Assembly (NCBI GenBank): GCA_902559035.1
Contig: CACEGG010000005.1
Coordinates: forward strand, 62,001-126,000
Length of the DNA stretch: 64,000 bases
Reading direction: 5' to 3'
From: an uncultured Bacteroidota bacterium
Lineage (GTDB): Bacteria; Bacteroidota; Bacteroidia; Flavobacteriales; Flavobacteriaceae
How positions within the stretch are numbered: position 1 is the stretch's first letter; each line of letters starts with the position of its first letter. The notes beneath the pieces are model-generated. The model worked only from the letters and a program-made list of their open reading frames with translations, searched no databases and was not told where the DNA came from. This document shows, piece after piece, positions 19,907 through 28,573 of this stretch. The position numbers were made by a program, and so were the translations under genes.

Positions 19907-22492
19907 TTGGAAAAAAAAGTAACCCCCTTAATGCGTCAATATTATAAAATTAAGGAGAAACATCCTGATGCATTATTATTATTTAGAGTAGGAGATTTTT
20001 ATGAAACATTTCATGAAGATGCTGTAAAGGCTTCAAATATTTTAGGGATAATTTTAACAAAAAGGGGAGCAGGAAGTAATAGTGAAACAAAATTAGCTGG
20101 TTTTCCACATCACTCGCTTAATACTTATTTGCATAAATTAGTTAAAGCGGGCGAGAGAGTAGCAATATGTGAACAACTTGAAGATCCGAAACAAACCAAA
20201 ACAATTGTAAAAAGAGGTGTTACGGAACTTATAACGCCTGGAGTTGCTTTGAATGATGGAATTTTGGATCAGAAATCCAATAATTTTTTAGCTTCCGTAT
20301 TTAATGTAAAAAATAAATATGGTATTGCATTATTTGATATATCAACTGGTGAGTTATTAATTTCCGATGGAACTTTAGACCATATAAAAAATTTACTTTC
20401 TAATTATGAAGCAAAAGAAGTCTTGGTTTGTAAAAAAAATAAATCAACTTTCGTTGATGAATTCGGAAAATACAGTTCAACTTTTTATTTAGATGATTGG
20501 GTATTTGGAAAAGATTTTTCTATTGAAAAAATTAAAAGTCATTTTAATGTAAATAGCTTAAAAGGATTTGGAATAGATGAAAATAATGTAGGTATACTAG
20601 CATGTGGTTCAATCTTACATTACCTAGACGAAACTCAACATAAACAACTCGCACACATTACTAAAATTAATCAGATAATTGACAATGCTTATGTTTGGAT
20701 GGATCAGTTTACTGTAAGTAATTTAGAGTTAATCCAAAGTAATTCCAAGGAAGGAAAATCTCTTTTAGAAATAATTGATCATACATCTACCCCAATGGGA
20801 GCAAGAAAATTAAAAAGATGGTTGATCCATCCACTGTTGGATATTAATCAATTAAACTTTAGACATAATACAATAGAGGAGATTCTAAATACTCACAACT
20901 TATTATTAAATCTTGAAAGTGAACTTAAATCATTCTCAGATTTAGAAAGAATTATGGCAAAGGTTGTTACTTATAAAATAACACCGAGGGAACTTATTCA
21001 ACTTAAACTATCATTATTAAAAATCAAGCCAATTAAGAATCTTATTAGCTTAAGATCATTAAAAAATTTAAATAAAATTAATTCATCACTTTCTAATTGT
21101 GATTCAATCATTAATCTTTTAGAAAAAACACTTAATGATGATGCACCAGTAAATATTAAAAAAGGAAATGTAATAAAAGAAAAGTATAATTCTGAGTTAG
21201 ATAATCTTAGAAATCTATCTGAGTCAGGAAAAAATTATTTGGATGAAATTTTAGAAAGAGAAAAACAATTAACTGGTATTAGCTCTTTGAAAATAAGCTT
21301 TAATACTGTTTTTGGTTATTACATTGAAGTTAGAAATATTCATAAAGATAAAGTGCCTAATGATTGGATTAGAAAACAAACTTTAGTTAATGCTGAAAGA
21401 TATATAACAAGTGAACTTAAAGATTATGAATCTAAAATATTAGGTGCAGAAGAAAAAATAGTATTACTAGAAGCTAAGCTTTTCAATGAATTAATTAATG
21501 AGCTCATAAAAGATATAAAACTTGTTCAAAATAATTCGTTTTGGATTGCTACTTTGGATTGTTTAACTGGGTTTGCAAATTTGGCTTTAAAATCAAATTA
21601 TTCAAAACCAGTTTTAGATAATTCTAAAAATTTAAAAATAATTATGGGACGACACCCTGTTATTGAATCTCAGTTGTCTCAAGAAAACCCTTACATACCT
21701 AATGATATCAGTCTATGTGATAAAAAAAATCAGATCATGATTATTACAGGTCCTAACATGTCAGGTAAATCTGCGATACTAAGGCAAACAGCTTTAATAG
21801 TTTTATTAGCTCAAATTGGAAGTTATGTTCCCGCAAAAAAGGCAAAAATCGGGATAATTGATAAAATTTTTACCAGAGTAGGTGCAAGTGATAATATTTC
21901 TGCTGGCGAGTCAACTTTTATGGTTGAAATGAATGAATCTGCTTCTATAATTAATAATATTTCAAATAATAGTATAGTCTTATTGGACGAAATTGGTAGA
22001 GGAACAAGTACATATGATGGAATTTCTATTGCTTGGGCAATCGCAGAGTTTTTACACGATCACCCTTATAGACCTAAAACATTATTTGCTACCCATTATC
22101 ATGAACTGAATATGATGGCTAATTCTTTTGATAGAATTAATAATGCTAATGTTTCTGTAAAGGAAACTAAGGATAGTGTTATTTTTTTAAGAAAATTAAT
22201 ACCTGGTGGAAGTGCTCACAGTTTCGGAATTCATGTTGCTCAGATGGCTGGAATGCCTAAAGGAATAATTAACTCTGCTCAAAAAATGTTAAAAAAATTA
22301 GAAGAATCTCACAGCACTGACAAAGAGGTTTTAAAGAAAAACGATTCTGAATTACAATTAAGCTTCTTTAATCTTGATAATCCAAAGCTAGAAGAGTTAA
22401 AAGAAGATTTATTGTCTTTAAATATTGATGAATTGACTCCTATAGAAGCTCTTATTAAATTAAATGAAATAAAAAGGATTTTAAAATCTTAA
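19907..22492 (+). CDS. mutS: DNA mismatch repair protein MutS
   Basis: An 861-residue mismatch sensor. The TTG start at 19907 is favoured because it gives KKVTPLMRQYYKIK in the position seen in homologues. GDFYETF holds the Phe-X-Glu mismatch wedge (Phe near residue 31), Walker A is GPNMSGKSAILRQ, Walker B is IVLLDEIGRGTSTYDG and THYHEL follows. The C-terminus (LFNLDNP-like LSFFNLDNPKLEELKEDL) matches MutS1 beta-clamp/tetramer regions. Transcription runs on toward two tRNA genes that appear to have their own promoter. Confidence 0.96.
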   Translation: MEKKVTPLMRQYYKIKEKHPDALLLFRVGDFYETFHEDAVKASNILGIILTKRGAGSNSETKLAGFPHHSLNTYLHKLVKAGERVAICEQLEDPKQTKTIVKRGVTELITPGVALNDGILDQKSNNFLASVFNVKNKYGIALFDISTGELLISDGTLDHIKNLLSNYEAKEVLVCKKNKSTFVDEFGKYSSTFYLDDWVFGKDFSIEKIKSHFNVNSLKGFGIDENNVGILACGSILHYLDETQHKQLAHITKINQIIDNAYVWMDQFTVSNLELIQSNSKEGKSLLEIIDHTSTPMGARKLKRWLIHPLLDINQLNFRHNTIEEILNTHNLLLNLESELKSFSDLERIMAKVVTYKITPRELIQLKLSLLKIKPIKNLISLRSLKNLNKINSSLSNCDSIINLLEKTLNDDAPVNIKKGNVIKEKYNSELDNLRNLSESGKNYLDEILEREKQLTGISSLKISFNTVFGYYIEVRNIHKDKVPNDWIRKQTLVNAERYITSELKDYESKILGAEEKIVLLEAKLFNELINELIKDIKLVQNNSFWIATLDCLTGFANLALKSNYSKPVLDNSKNLKIIMGRHPVIESQLSQENPYIPNDISLCDKKNQIMIITGPNMSGKSAILRQTALIVLLAQIGSYVPAKKAKIGIIDKIFTRVGASDNISAGESTFMVEMNESASIINNISNNSIVLLDEIGRGTSTYDGISIAWAIAEFLHDHPYRPKTLFATHYHELNMMANSFDRINNANVSVKETKDSVIFLRKLIPGGSAHSFGIHVAQMAGMPKGIINSAQKMLKKLEESHSTDKEVLKKNDSELQLSFFNLDNPKLEELKEDLLSLNIDELTPIEALIKLNEIKRILKS

Positions 22493-22542
22493 TTAAAACT
22501 ATTATTAACTGATTAATATTTATTTATTTTCATTTTTTATTT

Positions 22543-22550
22543 TACATTTG
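22543..22550 (+). promoter_or_regulatory. -7 element for the tRNA-Gly/tRNA-Leu unit
   Basis: TACATTTG fits the TAnnTTTG element and lies 11 bp before the mature tRNA-Gly 5' end. No convincing TTTG box is seen 19-21 bp upstream, so the call rests on one element and its position. Confidence 0.5.
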
Positions 22551-22561
22551 CAGTCCAATTT

Positions 22562-22633
22562 GCGAAAGTAGCTCAGGGGTAGAGCATCACCTTGCCAAGG
22601 TGAGGGTCGCGGGTTCAAATCCCGTCTTTCGCT
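22562..22633 (+). tRNA. tRNA-Gly (anticodon GCC)
   Basis: A 72-nt cloverleaf: acceptor GCGAAAG pairs with CTTTCGC, the D arm is GCTCAGGGGTAGAGC, the anticodon loop TTGCCAA reads GCC, the T arm is GCGGGTTCAAATCCCGT, and the discriminator base is T. CCA is not encoded. Confidence 0.97.
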
Positions 22634-22646
22634 CTGAAAAGATACT

Positions 22647-22732
22647 GCTCGAGTGGTGGAATTGGTAGACACGTTGGACTTAAAATCCAATGAACAGTAA
22701 TGTTCGTGCGGGTTCAAGTCCCGCCTCGAGTA
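22647..22732 (+). tRNA. tRNA-Leu (anticodon UAA)
   Basis: An 86-nt type II tRNA: acceptor GCTCGAG pairs with CTCGAGT (first pair G-U), anticodon stem TTGGA/TCCAA encloses CTTAAAA (anticodon TAA), and a long variable arm (TGAACAGTAATGTTCG) is followed by the T arm GCGGGTTCAAGTCCCGC. The discriminator is A and CCA is not encoded. It is 13 bp from tRNA-Gly. Confidence 0.97.
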
Positions 22733-22733
22733 C

Positions 22734-22773
22734 AAAGAGGGTAAAATCTTATGAATTTACCCTCTTTTTTTTT
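22734..22773 (+). terminator. Rho-independent terminator after the tRNA pair
   Basis: AAAGAGGGTAAA (22734-22745) pairs with TTTACCCTCTTT (22756-22767) and is followed by further Ts to 22773. It begins one base after the tRNA-Leu gene. Confidence 0.9.
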
Positions 22774-22809
22774 GATTAATTTTGGCATGAAAATTGTCGA
22801 TAAATAGAA

Positions 22810-23442
22810 ATGGAAATTACATTGCCAAAAACTGATTTATATTCCGAACTGATTAAATCAAAAAGAATATCTAAAATTAAAATTGATCTCGATTATAATC
22901 CTGATAAAATTGATTCAAATCGCTTGTTCCATGTTGATCAGATAAGAAAAATTTGTATAGATTATCGTTTAAGATTTTTAGATTTCAATTTTTTTAAGGG
23001 TGGAGTTCCTGATGAAGCATATACCAGATTAAAAGAATTTGAATTAAATCACCCTGATTTAGATCTTAATATCAAGATGATGGCCCCAACAAAGTTGTTT
23101 AAGTTAGAGAATTATGATGATCCACTCATGTTTGTAAGCTTAGGGAATAACTACTACTATCTTATTCATAAATGGGGTAATGACATGAGCTATTTTAGAA
23201 AAATGTTCATGTGGCCCTTTAAAAATATTTACAATATATTAGTTTATATAGCGATAATTTCTTTGTTTTTCACAACTTTTGTCCCAGACGGAATATTCTT
23301 TTATAAAAATAATCCAGAAATTCAGTTTTTTGTTGTCTTTCTGTTTATGTTCAAGTCTTTAGCAGCTATTTTTATTTATTTTGGTTTTGCCATGGGAAAG
23401 AACTTTAATGAAAATATATGGAATAGTAAATTTTATAATTAA
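22810..23442 (+). CDS. Membrane protein of unknown function
   Basis: A 210-residue protein I do not recognise. The first 135 residues are soluble and charged, with a segment (LFHVDQIRKICIDYRLRFL) suggesting a mixed alpha/beta domain. Two strongly hydrophobic helices follow (about 143-163 and 175-198), and the C-terminus is short. No signal peptide is seen, so the N-terminal domain probably lies in the cytoplasm. It stands alone between the tRNA terminator and a convergent oxidoreductase gene. Confidence 0.75.
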   Translation: MEITLPKTDLYSELIKSKRISKIKIDLDYNPDKIDSNRLFHVDQIRKICIDYRLRFLDFNFFKGGVPDEAYTRLKEFELNHPDLDLNIKMMAPTKLFKLENYDDPLMFVSLGNNYYYLIHKWGNDMSYFRKMFMWPFKNIYNILVYIAIISLFFTTFVPDGIFFYKNNPEIQFFVVFLFMFKSLAAIFIYFGFAMGKNFNENIWNSKFYN

Positions 23443-23462
23443 GTCACTAACAACAGTATTTT

Positions 23463-24578
23463 TTATTTAATTTTTTCAGCAAGTTCATTTCCTACAATTG
23501 AACCTATTGCTATTCCCATTCCGCCTAACCTAACACCACAAAATACATTATCACTAATTGACTTAACAATTGCAGTTTTTTTATTTCCCATTCCCATTAT
23601 CCCACTCCACCTATAGTCAATTTCAAATTTATTTTTTGGAAGGATTGTGTTTTTTAAAATTAATTCTAGCTCGTTTTGAATATTATCATTAAGCCCAAAT
23701 TTATCTGTTTCCTCTTTTTTGAAATCTAAGTTTCTACCACCACCAATTAGAACTCTATTGTCAATATTTCTAAAATAATAATATCCTCTATCCATATGAA
23801 ATGTTCCTTTAATCTTTAGAGAATCAATTGGTTTAGTTATTAGTACTTGGGCTCTAGCAGGTTTCAAATTTTCGTTTAAAATTCTATTAGCAAATCCATT
23901 TGTAGCTATAAATAACTTTGATGATTTGTAACTAAAATTTTCTGTTATTATTTCGACAGAACTATTGTTTTCTAAAAATGATATAACATTTACATTGTTA
24001 AGAATTTTTATATTTTTTCTTTTTACTTTGTCTATTAAGGCCTCCATCATCATTCCAGTATCTAATTGACCTTCATGAGGATTTAGAATAAGCTTATTAA
24101 TTACTTGATTAAACCCAAACGCATTTTCTTTAATCTCAAATACGTTGGAGGGAAATAAATGTCTAAGAAAATTATTAATTTCTTTTAATTTTAATAGGCA
24201 GTTTTCAAAAATACCATTGTCTTTTTTTGGAAAAATCTCAAACCCACCATTTTGTTTGAAATTTAGATTTTTATCACCAACTAAATTTCTCAAATAATCT
24301 AAACCTTCTTTTCTTTTTTTAATTAACGAAATGACTTCAGACTCTGAATGATTTTGTAAATCATCAATTATTTCTGTTATACTTCCAAAGCATGCAAATC
24401 CTGCATTTTTAGTACTAGCTCCAGAGGGTAGAGATCCTTTTTCTAAAATTAAAATTTTAGATTTTGGAAATGTTTCTTTTAATCTTAGTGCACAATTTAG
24501 TCCAACTATACCGCTACCTACAATAGTATAATCAATATTGTTTAACCATGATTTTATTTCCCAATATGATAAGTTCAT
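23463..24578 (-). CDS. FAD-dependent oxidoreductase (DAO / glycine oxidase-like)
   Basis: A 371-residue flavoenzyme. The dinucleotide-binding motif YTIVGSGIVGLNCALRLKE lies at about residues 17-35, the acidic residue of the second strand is in ILILEKG, and GASTKNAGFACFGS is typical of the D-amino-acid-oxidase family. The C-terminal GVRLGGMGIAIGSIVGNELA closes the FAD site. Likely substrates are amines or amino acids, but which ones is unknown. It lies 5 bp downstream of a TonB-dependent receptor gene. Confidence 0.88.
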   Translation of the reverse strand: MNLSYWEIKSWLNNIDYTIVGSGIVGLNCALRLKETFPKSKILILEKGSLPSGASTKNAGFACFGSITEIIDDLQNHSESEVISLIKKRKEGLDYLRNLVGDKNLNFKQNGGFEIFPKKDNGIFENCLLKLKEINNFLRHLFPSNVFEIKENAFGFNQVINKLILNPHEGQLDTGMMMEALIDKVKRKNIKILNNVNVISFLENNSSVEIITENFSYKSSKLFIATNGFANRILNENLKPARAQVLITKPIDSLKIKGTFHMDRGYYYFRNIDNRVLIGGGRNLDFKKEETDKFGLNDNIQNELELILKNTILPKNKFEIDYRWSGIMGMGNKKTAIVKSISDNVFCGVRLGGMGIAIGSIVGNELAEKIK

Positions 24579-24583
24579 AACAA

Positions 24584-26608
24584 TTACAATATAATCCTTA
24601 AGCCTCCAAAAATTGTTCTTTCTGGTGCAGGCTCATAATGTCTTCCTCCAAAGGCATTTATTCTAATGTTGTCAAAATATTTCTTTTCAAAAATATTATT
24701 TATAATTAAGAAAGGATAAATAACTGATTTAGATAATTTAATTTCTTTTCCTATTTTGAAATTCAATGTACTGAAATCATCAATTTTTGTAGTATTAGAA
24801 TTGTTTGCATAAATAGCCCCAATTTTTTTAAAATTTAAATTTAGTGATAATTCCTTTTTAGTTTTATGTTCAACACTTATAGTTAAAACATTATTAGGAA
24901 TTCCAGGTATCTTATTTCCTCTATAATTATTTCCGTCATAGTTAAATTCTTTAAAAATATAATTTCCTTGTGAATATGAAGAACTCAAAATAGTTTTATT
25001 AAATGTGAAGAATCCAGAAATTTCTATTCCATTTCTTTCAGATTTACCAGCATTATTATAGAACTTTTGATTCGGATAATTTTCATCTTCATAAGATAAA
25101 ATTTCATCGTTGGTTATCGACTTGAAATAGATTATATCTATGTTTGATTTTTTTTGATTATTAAATAATGAATACCCTATTTCATAACCCATATTAATTT
25201 GAGACTTTAAGTCTTTGTTTAATCCACTTCCAATTGGTGAGGAGCTTAATTCATTTAATGTTGGTGTTTCAAAACCACTGCTGGTATTAATAAATATCCT
25301 ACTATTTTTATTTATTCTATAATTAATTCCAAGACTTGGATTGAAAGAATTTAAATTTATATTATCTGAAAAATTTCCATTTTCCAAGAAATTGTCTTGA
25401 ATTTCAACCTTGTTAATATCGTATCTAATTCCAGAGCTTACAGCAAAATTATTCAACTCAAAATTATTAACTATATAAAAACCTATATTTTGAAATATTT
25501 CTTCTTGGTTCAAAACTAACTCACCAATATCTCCTTGATTATTATTGTATCTTTTTCTTAAATCATTTTGGTTGCCTATATCAAATCCAATTTGAGTTTT
25601 AAATTTAGAATTTAGTTGTAGGCTACTGCCAATCCCCCAGTAATCTCTCTCTAGATCAATAACTCCTCCATTTTTAACAGGAATTTTTCCATTAAAATCT
25701 CTTTTTGAAATAAACAGATAACTTGAAAACGAAAGCTTTTTATTAATTTTTTTATTAAAGCTCGAATTTAATTTATAGTGAGTTATATCTTCTTTAGTTT
25801 GATATTCGATATTTCTTTCTCTAGCTTGTTTTCGGTTTTCTTGCACTTCTTTTAATGTTAAGCCACCAGGATCATAAGCATATGGGCTATCAACCAAGTT
25901 AAAGTTTATGTTGAGCCAAGTATCTTTAGAGATGTTTTTTTTAAAATTTAAATTGACATTGGAATTTTTGAAATCTCCAAAATCTCTGTAGCCTTCACTT
26001 TTAGTTTCACTTACTAGAAAAGTATAATATGAATTGTTCTTTTTCACACCAAAAAAAGCTTGTTTTTTAGCTTGATTATTTGAGCCTAAAGAGTAAGCAA
26101 TTTTTGAAAAATTGTTTTCGAAATCCGTTACGGATTTTATTTTTATAACACCAGCTGATGAATTTCCGTATAGGGAGGAGCTAGTTCCTCTTATTACTTC
26201 AATGTTTTGAATTATTTCTAAATTCAAATTATCTATTTGACTTTGTCCATCTGGTGTAGTTTCTGGAACTCCATCAACTATTAATTTTATTCCCCTTATT
26301 CCAAAGTTAGACCTTGACCCAAAACCTCGAATGGAAATTCTTGCATCCTGCGCAAAATTATTATCATTTGAAATAAAAACTCCTGGGGTTCTTTCTAAAA
26401 ATTCGCTTAAGTAAAATTGTTGTGCAGTTGATTGAAAGTTTGTAAAATCAAATGCTGAAATTGCAAAAGGAGATTTTTTAATTGAATCTTTTATTTTAGT
26501 TATGGAAATAACAACTTCATCTAACTTAATACTATCATTAACAATGTTTTGTGAATGACTAAAGAATACTTGTATTAAGAAAAATATAATTACTTTTTTA
26601 TTTTTCAT
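24584..26608 (-). CDS. TonB-dependent outer-membrane receptor
   Basis: The start is set at the ATG at 26608 (MKNKKVIIFFLIQVFFSHSQ), which gives a proper signal peptide and a 674-residue protein; the longer frame would add 18 unrelated residues. A plug domain (about residues 40-155) contains RISIRGFGSRSNFGIRG, VDGVPETTPDGQSQIDNL and IEVIRGTSSSLYGNSSAGV, followed by a 22-strand barrel ending GGLRIIL. It lacks the carboxypeptidase-like N-terminal domain of SusC proteins, resembling siderophore or vitamin receptors (FecA/BtuB type). The ligand is unknown. The start overlaps the end of the pseudouridine synthase gene by 11 bp. Confidence 0.9.
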   Translation of the reverse strand: MKNKKVIIFFLIQVFFSHSQNIVNDSIKLDEVVISITKIKDSIKKSPFAISAFDFTNFQSTAQQFYLSEFLERTPGVFISNDNNFAQDARISIRGFGSRSNFGIRGIKLIVDGVPETTPDGQSQIDNLNLEIIQNIEVIRGTSSSLYGNSSAGVIKIKSVTDFENNFSKIAYSLGSNNQAKKQAFFGVKKNNSYYTFLVSETKSEGYRDFGDFKNSNVNLNFKKNISKDTWLNINFNLVDSPYAYDPGGLTLKEVQENRKQARERNIEYQTKEDITHYKLNSSFNKKINKKLSFSSYLFISKRDFNGKIPVKNGGVIDLERDYWGIGSSLQLNSKFKTQIGFDIGNQNDLRKRYNNNQGDIGELVLNQEEIFQNIGFYIVNNFELNNFAVSSGIRYDINKVEIQDNFLENGNFSDNINLNSFNPSLGINYRINKNSRIFINTSSGFETPTLNELSSSPIGSGLNKDLKSQINMGYEIGYSLFNNQKKSNIDIIYFKSITNDEILSYEDENYPNQKFYNNAGKSERNGIEISGFFTFNKTILSSSYSQGNYIFKEFNYDGNNYRGNKIPGIPNNVLTISVEHKTKKELSLNLNFKKIGAIYANNSNTTKIDDFSTLNFKIGKEIKLSKSVIYPFLIINNIFEKKYFDNIRINAFGGRHYEPAPERTIFGGLRIIL

Positions 26609-27329
26609 GAACACTTGATGATTTAGACAGCATCCCTTTAAGCTCTGAAAATTCTTGATCATTAAAATATCGCCACTCTCCTAATGGAATATCTAATTTA
26701 ATATTCATTATTCTAATTCTTTTTAATTTTTTTACTCTGTAGCCAAGATACTCACACATTCTTCTAATCTGTCGGTTTAAACCTTGTGTTAAAATAATTT
26801 TGAATTCATAGTCTTTTACACGCTTTATTTCACATGGTCTAGTAACAGTATTTAGTATAGGGACCCCTTTACTCATTTGTTGAATAAATTCATGAGTAAT
26901 TGGTTTGTCTACAGTTACATGATATTCTTTTTCGTGCTTGTTTTTAGCTCTGAGAATTTTATTTACAATATCACCATCATTAGTTAAAAATATTAATCCC
27001 TCTGATGTTTTATCTAGTCTTCCTATTGGAAAAATTCGTTTAGGGTGATTAACATAATCAATAATATTATTTTTTTCAACGCCTGAATCTGTCGTACAAA
27101 CAATTCCTTTAGGTTTATTTAAAATAATATAGATCTTCTTATTAGGTTTTTTTGAAATTCTTTCTCCATCAACAGAAATATCGTCATTTGGGTCTATTTT
27201 TTCACCCATTTTAGCTACAATACCATTTATTGTTACTCTTTCATCTAAGATAAATTTATCTGCTTCTCGTCTAGAGCAAAATCCAGCCTGGCTTAAAAAT
27301 TTATTTATTCTAACTTTATCTTCTGTCAT
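26598..27329 (-). CDS. rRNA pseudouridine synthase, RluF/RluB family
   Basis: A 243-residue enzyme with an N-terminal S4 RNA-binding domain (RINKFLSQAGFCSRREADKFI) and a catalytic domain with GRLDKTSEGLIFLTNDGD, where the Asp in RLD is the nucleophile. GLNRQIRRMCEYLGY matches the family end. RluF modifies 23S rRNA U2604 (and a tRNA-Tyr site) in E. coli; RluF versus RluB/E cannot be settled here. It follows rimM by 6 bp in an rpsP-rimM operon. Confidence 0.88.
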   Translation of the reverse strand: MTEDKVRINKFLSQAGFCSRREADKFILDERVTINGIVAKMGEKIDPNDDISVDGERISKKPNKKIYIILNKPKGIVCTTDSGVEKNNIIDYVNHPKRIFPIGRLDKTSEGLIFLTNDGDIVNKILRAKNKHEKEYHVTVDKPITHEFIQQMSKGVPILNTVTRPCEIKRVKDYEFKIILTQGLNRQIRRMCEYLGYRVKKLKRIRIMNIKLDIPLGEWRYFNDQEFSELKGMLSKSSSVHEK

Positions 27330-27335
27330 TGTATT

Positions 27336-27851
27336 TTATAATTCAGTTATTCCCTCAGGAAGATTAAAAATTAATTTTTTTTCTTTTCTTTTCACTTCAA
27401 CTAAAAATTCATCAACTAAGGGAATCATTAGTTCTTTATCATTTTTTGATACAATTAAGATTGGTTGAGATGTTTGATCATTTACTCTAACTACAGTTCC
27501 AATATCTCCAAAATTATTATCAATTACACTAAAATTTATTATTTCATGAAAATAAAATTTATTGCCACTTAGTTTAGGTAGATCTTTTTTGGGTAAATAA
27601 ACCTCAGATCTTAAAATTTTAATGGCTTTTTCTTCGCTATCTATGTTTTCCAACCTAAGTCTCAATAAACTAGATTTGTGTAACATTACATTTTTAATTT
27701 CGAAAGGTACTAATGCACCATCAGTTTCTAAAAATAATGTCTTTAATTTCTTAAACTCAATTTCATCGGAGTCAACTTTTAAAAGTATTTCACCTTTAAA
27801 GCTAAATTTTGACACTATAGTACCAAGAAAAAAACAATCCTGTTTATTCAT
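27336..27851 (-). CDS. rimM: Ribosome maturation factor RimM
   Basis: A 171-residue protein that helps assemble the 30S head. The N-terminal RimM beta-barrel begins [20 protein letters not shown], and the C-terminal PRC-barrel-like part includes [20 protein letters not shown] and [12 protein letters not shown]. Its start codon overlaps the rpsP stop region by 8 bp. rpsP-rimM adjacency is widely conserved. Confidence 0.94.
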   Translation of the reverse strand: MNKQDCFFLGTIVSKFSFKGEILLKVDSDEIEFKKLKTLFLETDGALVPFEIKNVMLHKSSLLRLRLENIDSEEKAIKILRSEVYLPKKDLPKLSGNKFYFHEIINFSVIDNNFGDIGTVVRVNDQTSQPILIVSKNDKELMIPLVDEFLVEVKRKEKKLIFNLPEGITEL

Positions 27852-28398
27852 CGTACAAAAGTATGTGAAAAATTATTTCTTCTTCAGCAGCAGGTGCTTC
27901 TTCAGCAGCAGGCGCTTCTTCAGCAGCAGGCGCTTCTTCAGCAGCTAAGGCTTCTTCAGCTTTTGCCTTTCTTTTAGCACTAGCTTCTTTTTCAAGCTCT
28001 AAAGCTTTCTTTTTTTGTAATTCTGCTTCTTTTTCAAGTGAGGATTTTTTACTGTCAATTGATGAAGACTTTTCGTTTAACCATTCTTGGAATTTTTCTT
28101 CAGCTTGCTCTTCGCTGAGCGCGCCTTTTATTACTCCGTTTTTAAGATGATTTTTTAATAAAACTCCTTTGTAAGAAAGAATATTTCTAGCTGTATTGGT
28201 AGGTTGAGCACCGAATTGTAACCACTTAACACATTCATCTATATTAAGATTTATGGTTGCGGGATTTGTATTTGGATTATAAGTTCCTAACTTTTGTAGG
28301 TATCTACCATCTCTTTTCGCTCTTGCATCTGCTGCAACTATCCAATAAAGAGGTTTTCCTTTTTTACCGTGTCTTTGAAGTCTAATTTTTACTGACAT
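27844..28398 (-). CDS. rpsP: 30S ribosomal protein S16 with long repeat-bearing C-terminal extension
   Basis: Residues 1 to about 85 are canonical S16 ([35 protein letters not shown]). About 100 further residues follow: a Lys/Glu-rich helix and then EEAPAA repeats encoded by an 18-bp tandem repeat. The last ten residues ([10 protein letters not shown]) are hydrophobic, unlike the acidic tail, and run into the rimM start. Alanine/glutamate tails are common on flavobacterial S16; this terminal tail looks like read-through of former spacer DNA. It is the first gene of the rpsP-rimM-rluF-receptor operon. Confidence 0.95.
   Translation of the reverse strand: MSVKIRLQRHGKKGKPLYWIVAADARAKRDGRYLQKLGTYNPNTNPATINLNIDECVKWLQFGAQPTNTARNILSYKGVLLKNHLKNGVIKGALSEEQAEEKFQEWLNEKSSSIDSKKSSLEKEAELQKKKALELEKEASAKRKAKAEEALAAEEAPAAEEAPAAEEAPAAEEEIIFHILLYDE
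27880..27951 (-). repeat. 18-bp tandem repeat inside rpsP
   Basis: Four consecutive 18-bp units of the form TTCTTCAGCAGCAGGCGC (plus strand) start at 27880, 27898, 27916 and 27934; the second and third are identical, the first differs at one base and the fourth has drifted in its second half. On the coding strand each unit encodes an EEAPAA-type hexapeptide. Because 18 is a multiple of three, copy-number change would alter tail length without shifting frame. Confidence 0.95.
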
Positions 28399-28444
28399 AT
28401 CATATTAAATTGTGAGGTACTAAACCTCGGTTATTAATGAGGTG

Positions 28445-28475
28445 CAAATGTAATTTATTTTTTCAAACTGGCAAA
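28445..28475 (-). promoter_or_regulatory. Promoter for the rpsP operon
   Basis: On the minus strand TTTG (28475-28472) and TACATTTG (28452-28445) are separated by 19 bp, an exact fit to the Bacteroidota housekeeping promoter. The predicted transcript would carry a leader of about 40 nt containing a small GAGGT/ACCTC hairpin (28414-28428). Confidence 0.72.
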
Positions 28476-28573
28476 TCTTAAAAATATTTTTCTTAAGCGT
28501 TAATAACTTACTTAAATTCATTTAGATTTGATATAAAAGATGGTTATTTTTAATACTCTAAATTGAAATTTTA

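Noticed and set aside
22520-22735. 71-residue minus-strand reading frame
   Set aside because: It lies wholly across the tRNA-Gly and tRNA-Leu genes and is an artefact of the RNA sequence on the other strand.
26609-26662. Extended N-terminus of the TonB-dependent receptor
   Set aside because: The added 18 residues lie inside the pseudouridine synthase gene and would bury the signal peptide.
27622-27948. 108-residue plus-strand frame with serine/phenylalanine repeats
   Set aside because: It is the antisense reading of rimM and the rpsP tandem repeat.
27880-27951. CRISPR array
   Set aside because: Units are contiguous 18-bp coding repeats without spacers, in frame inside rpsP.
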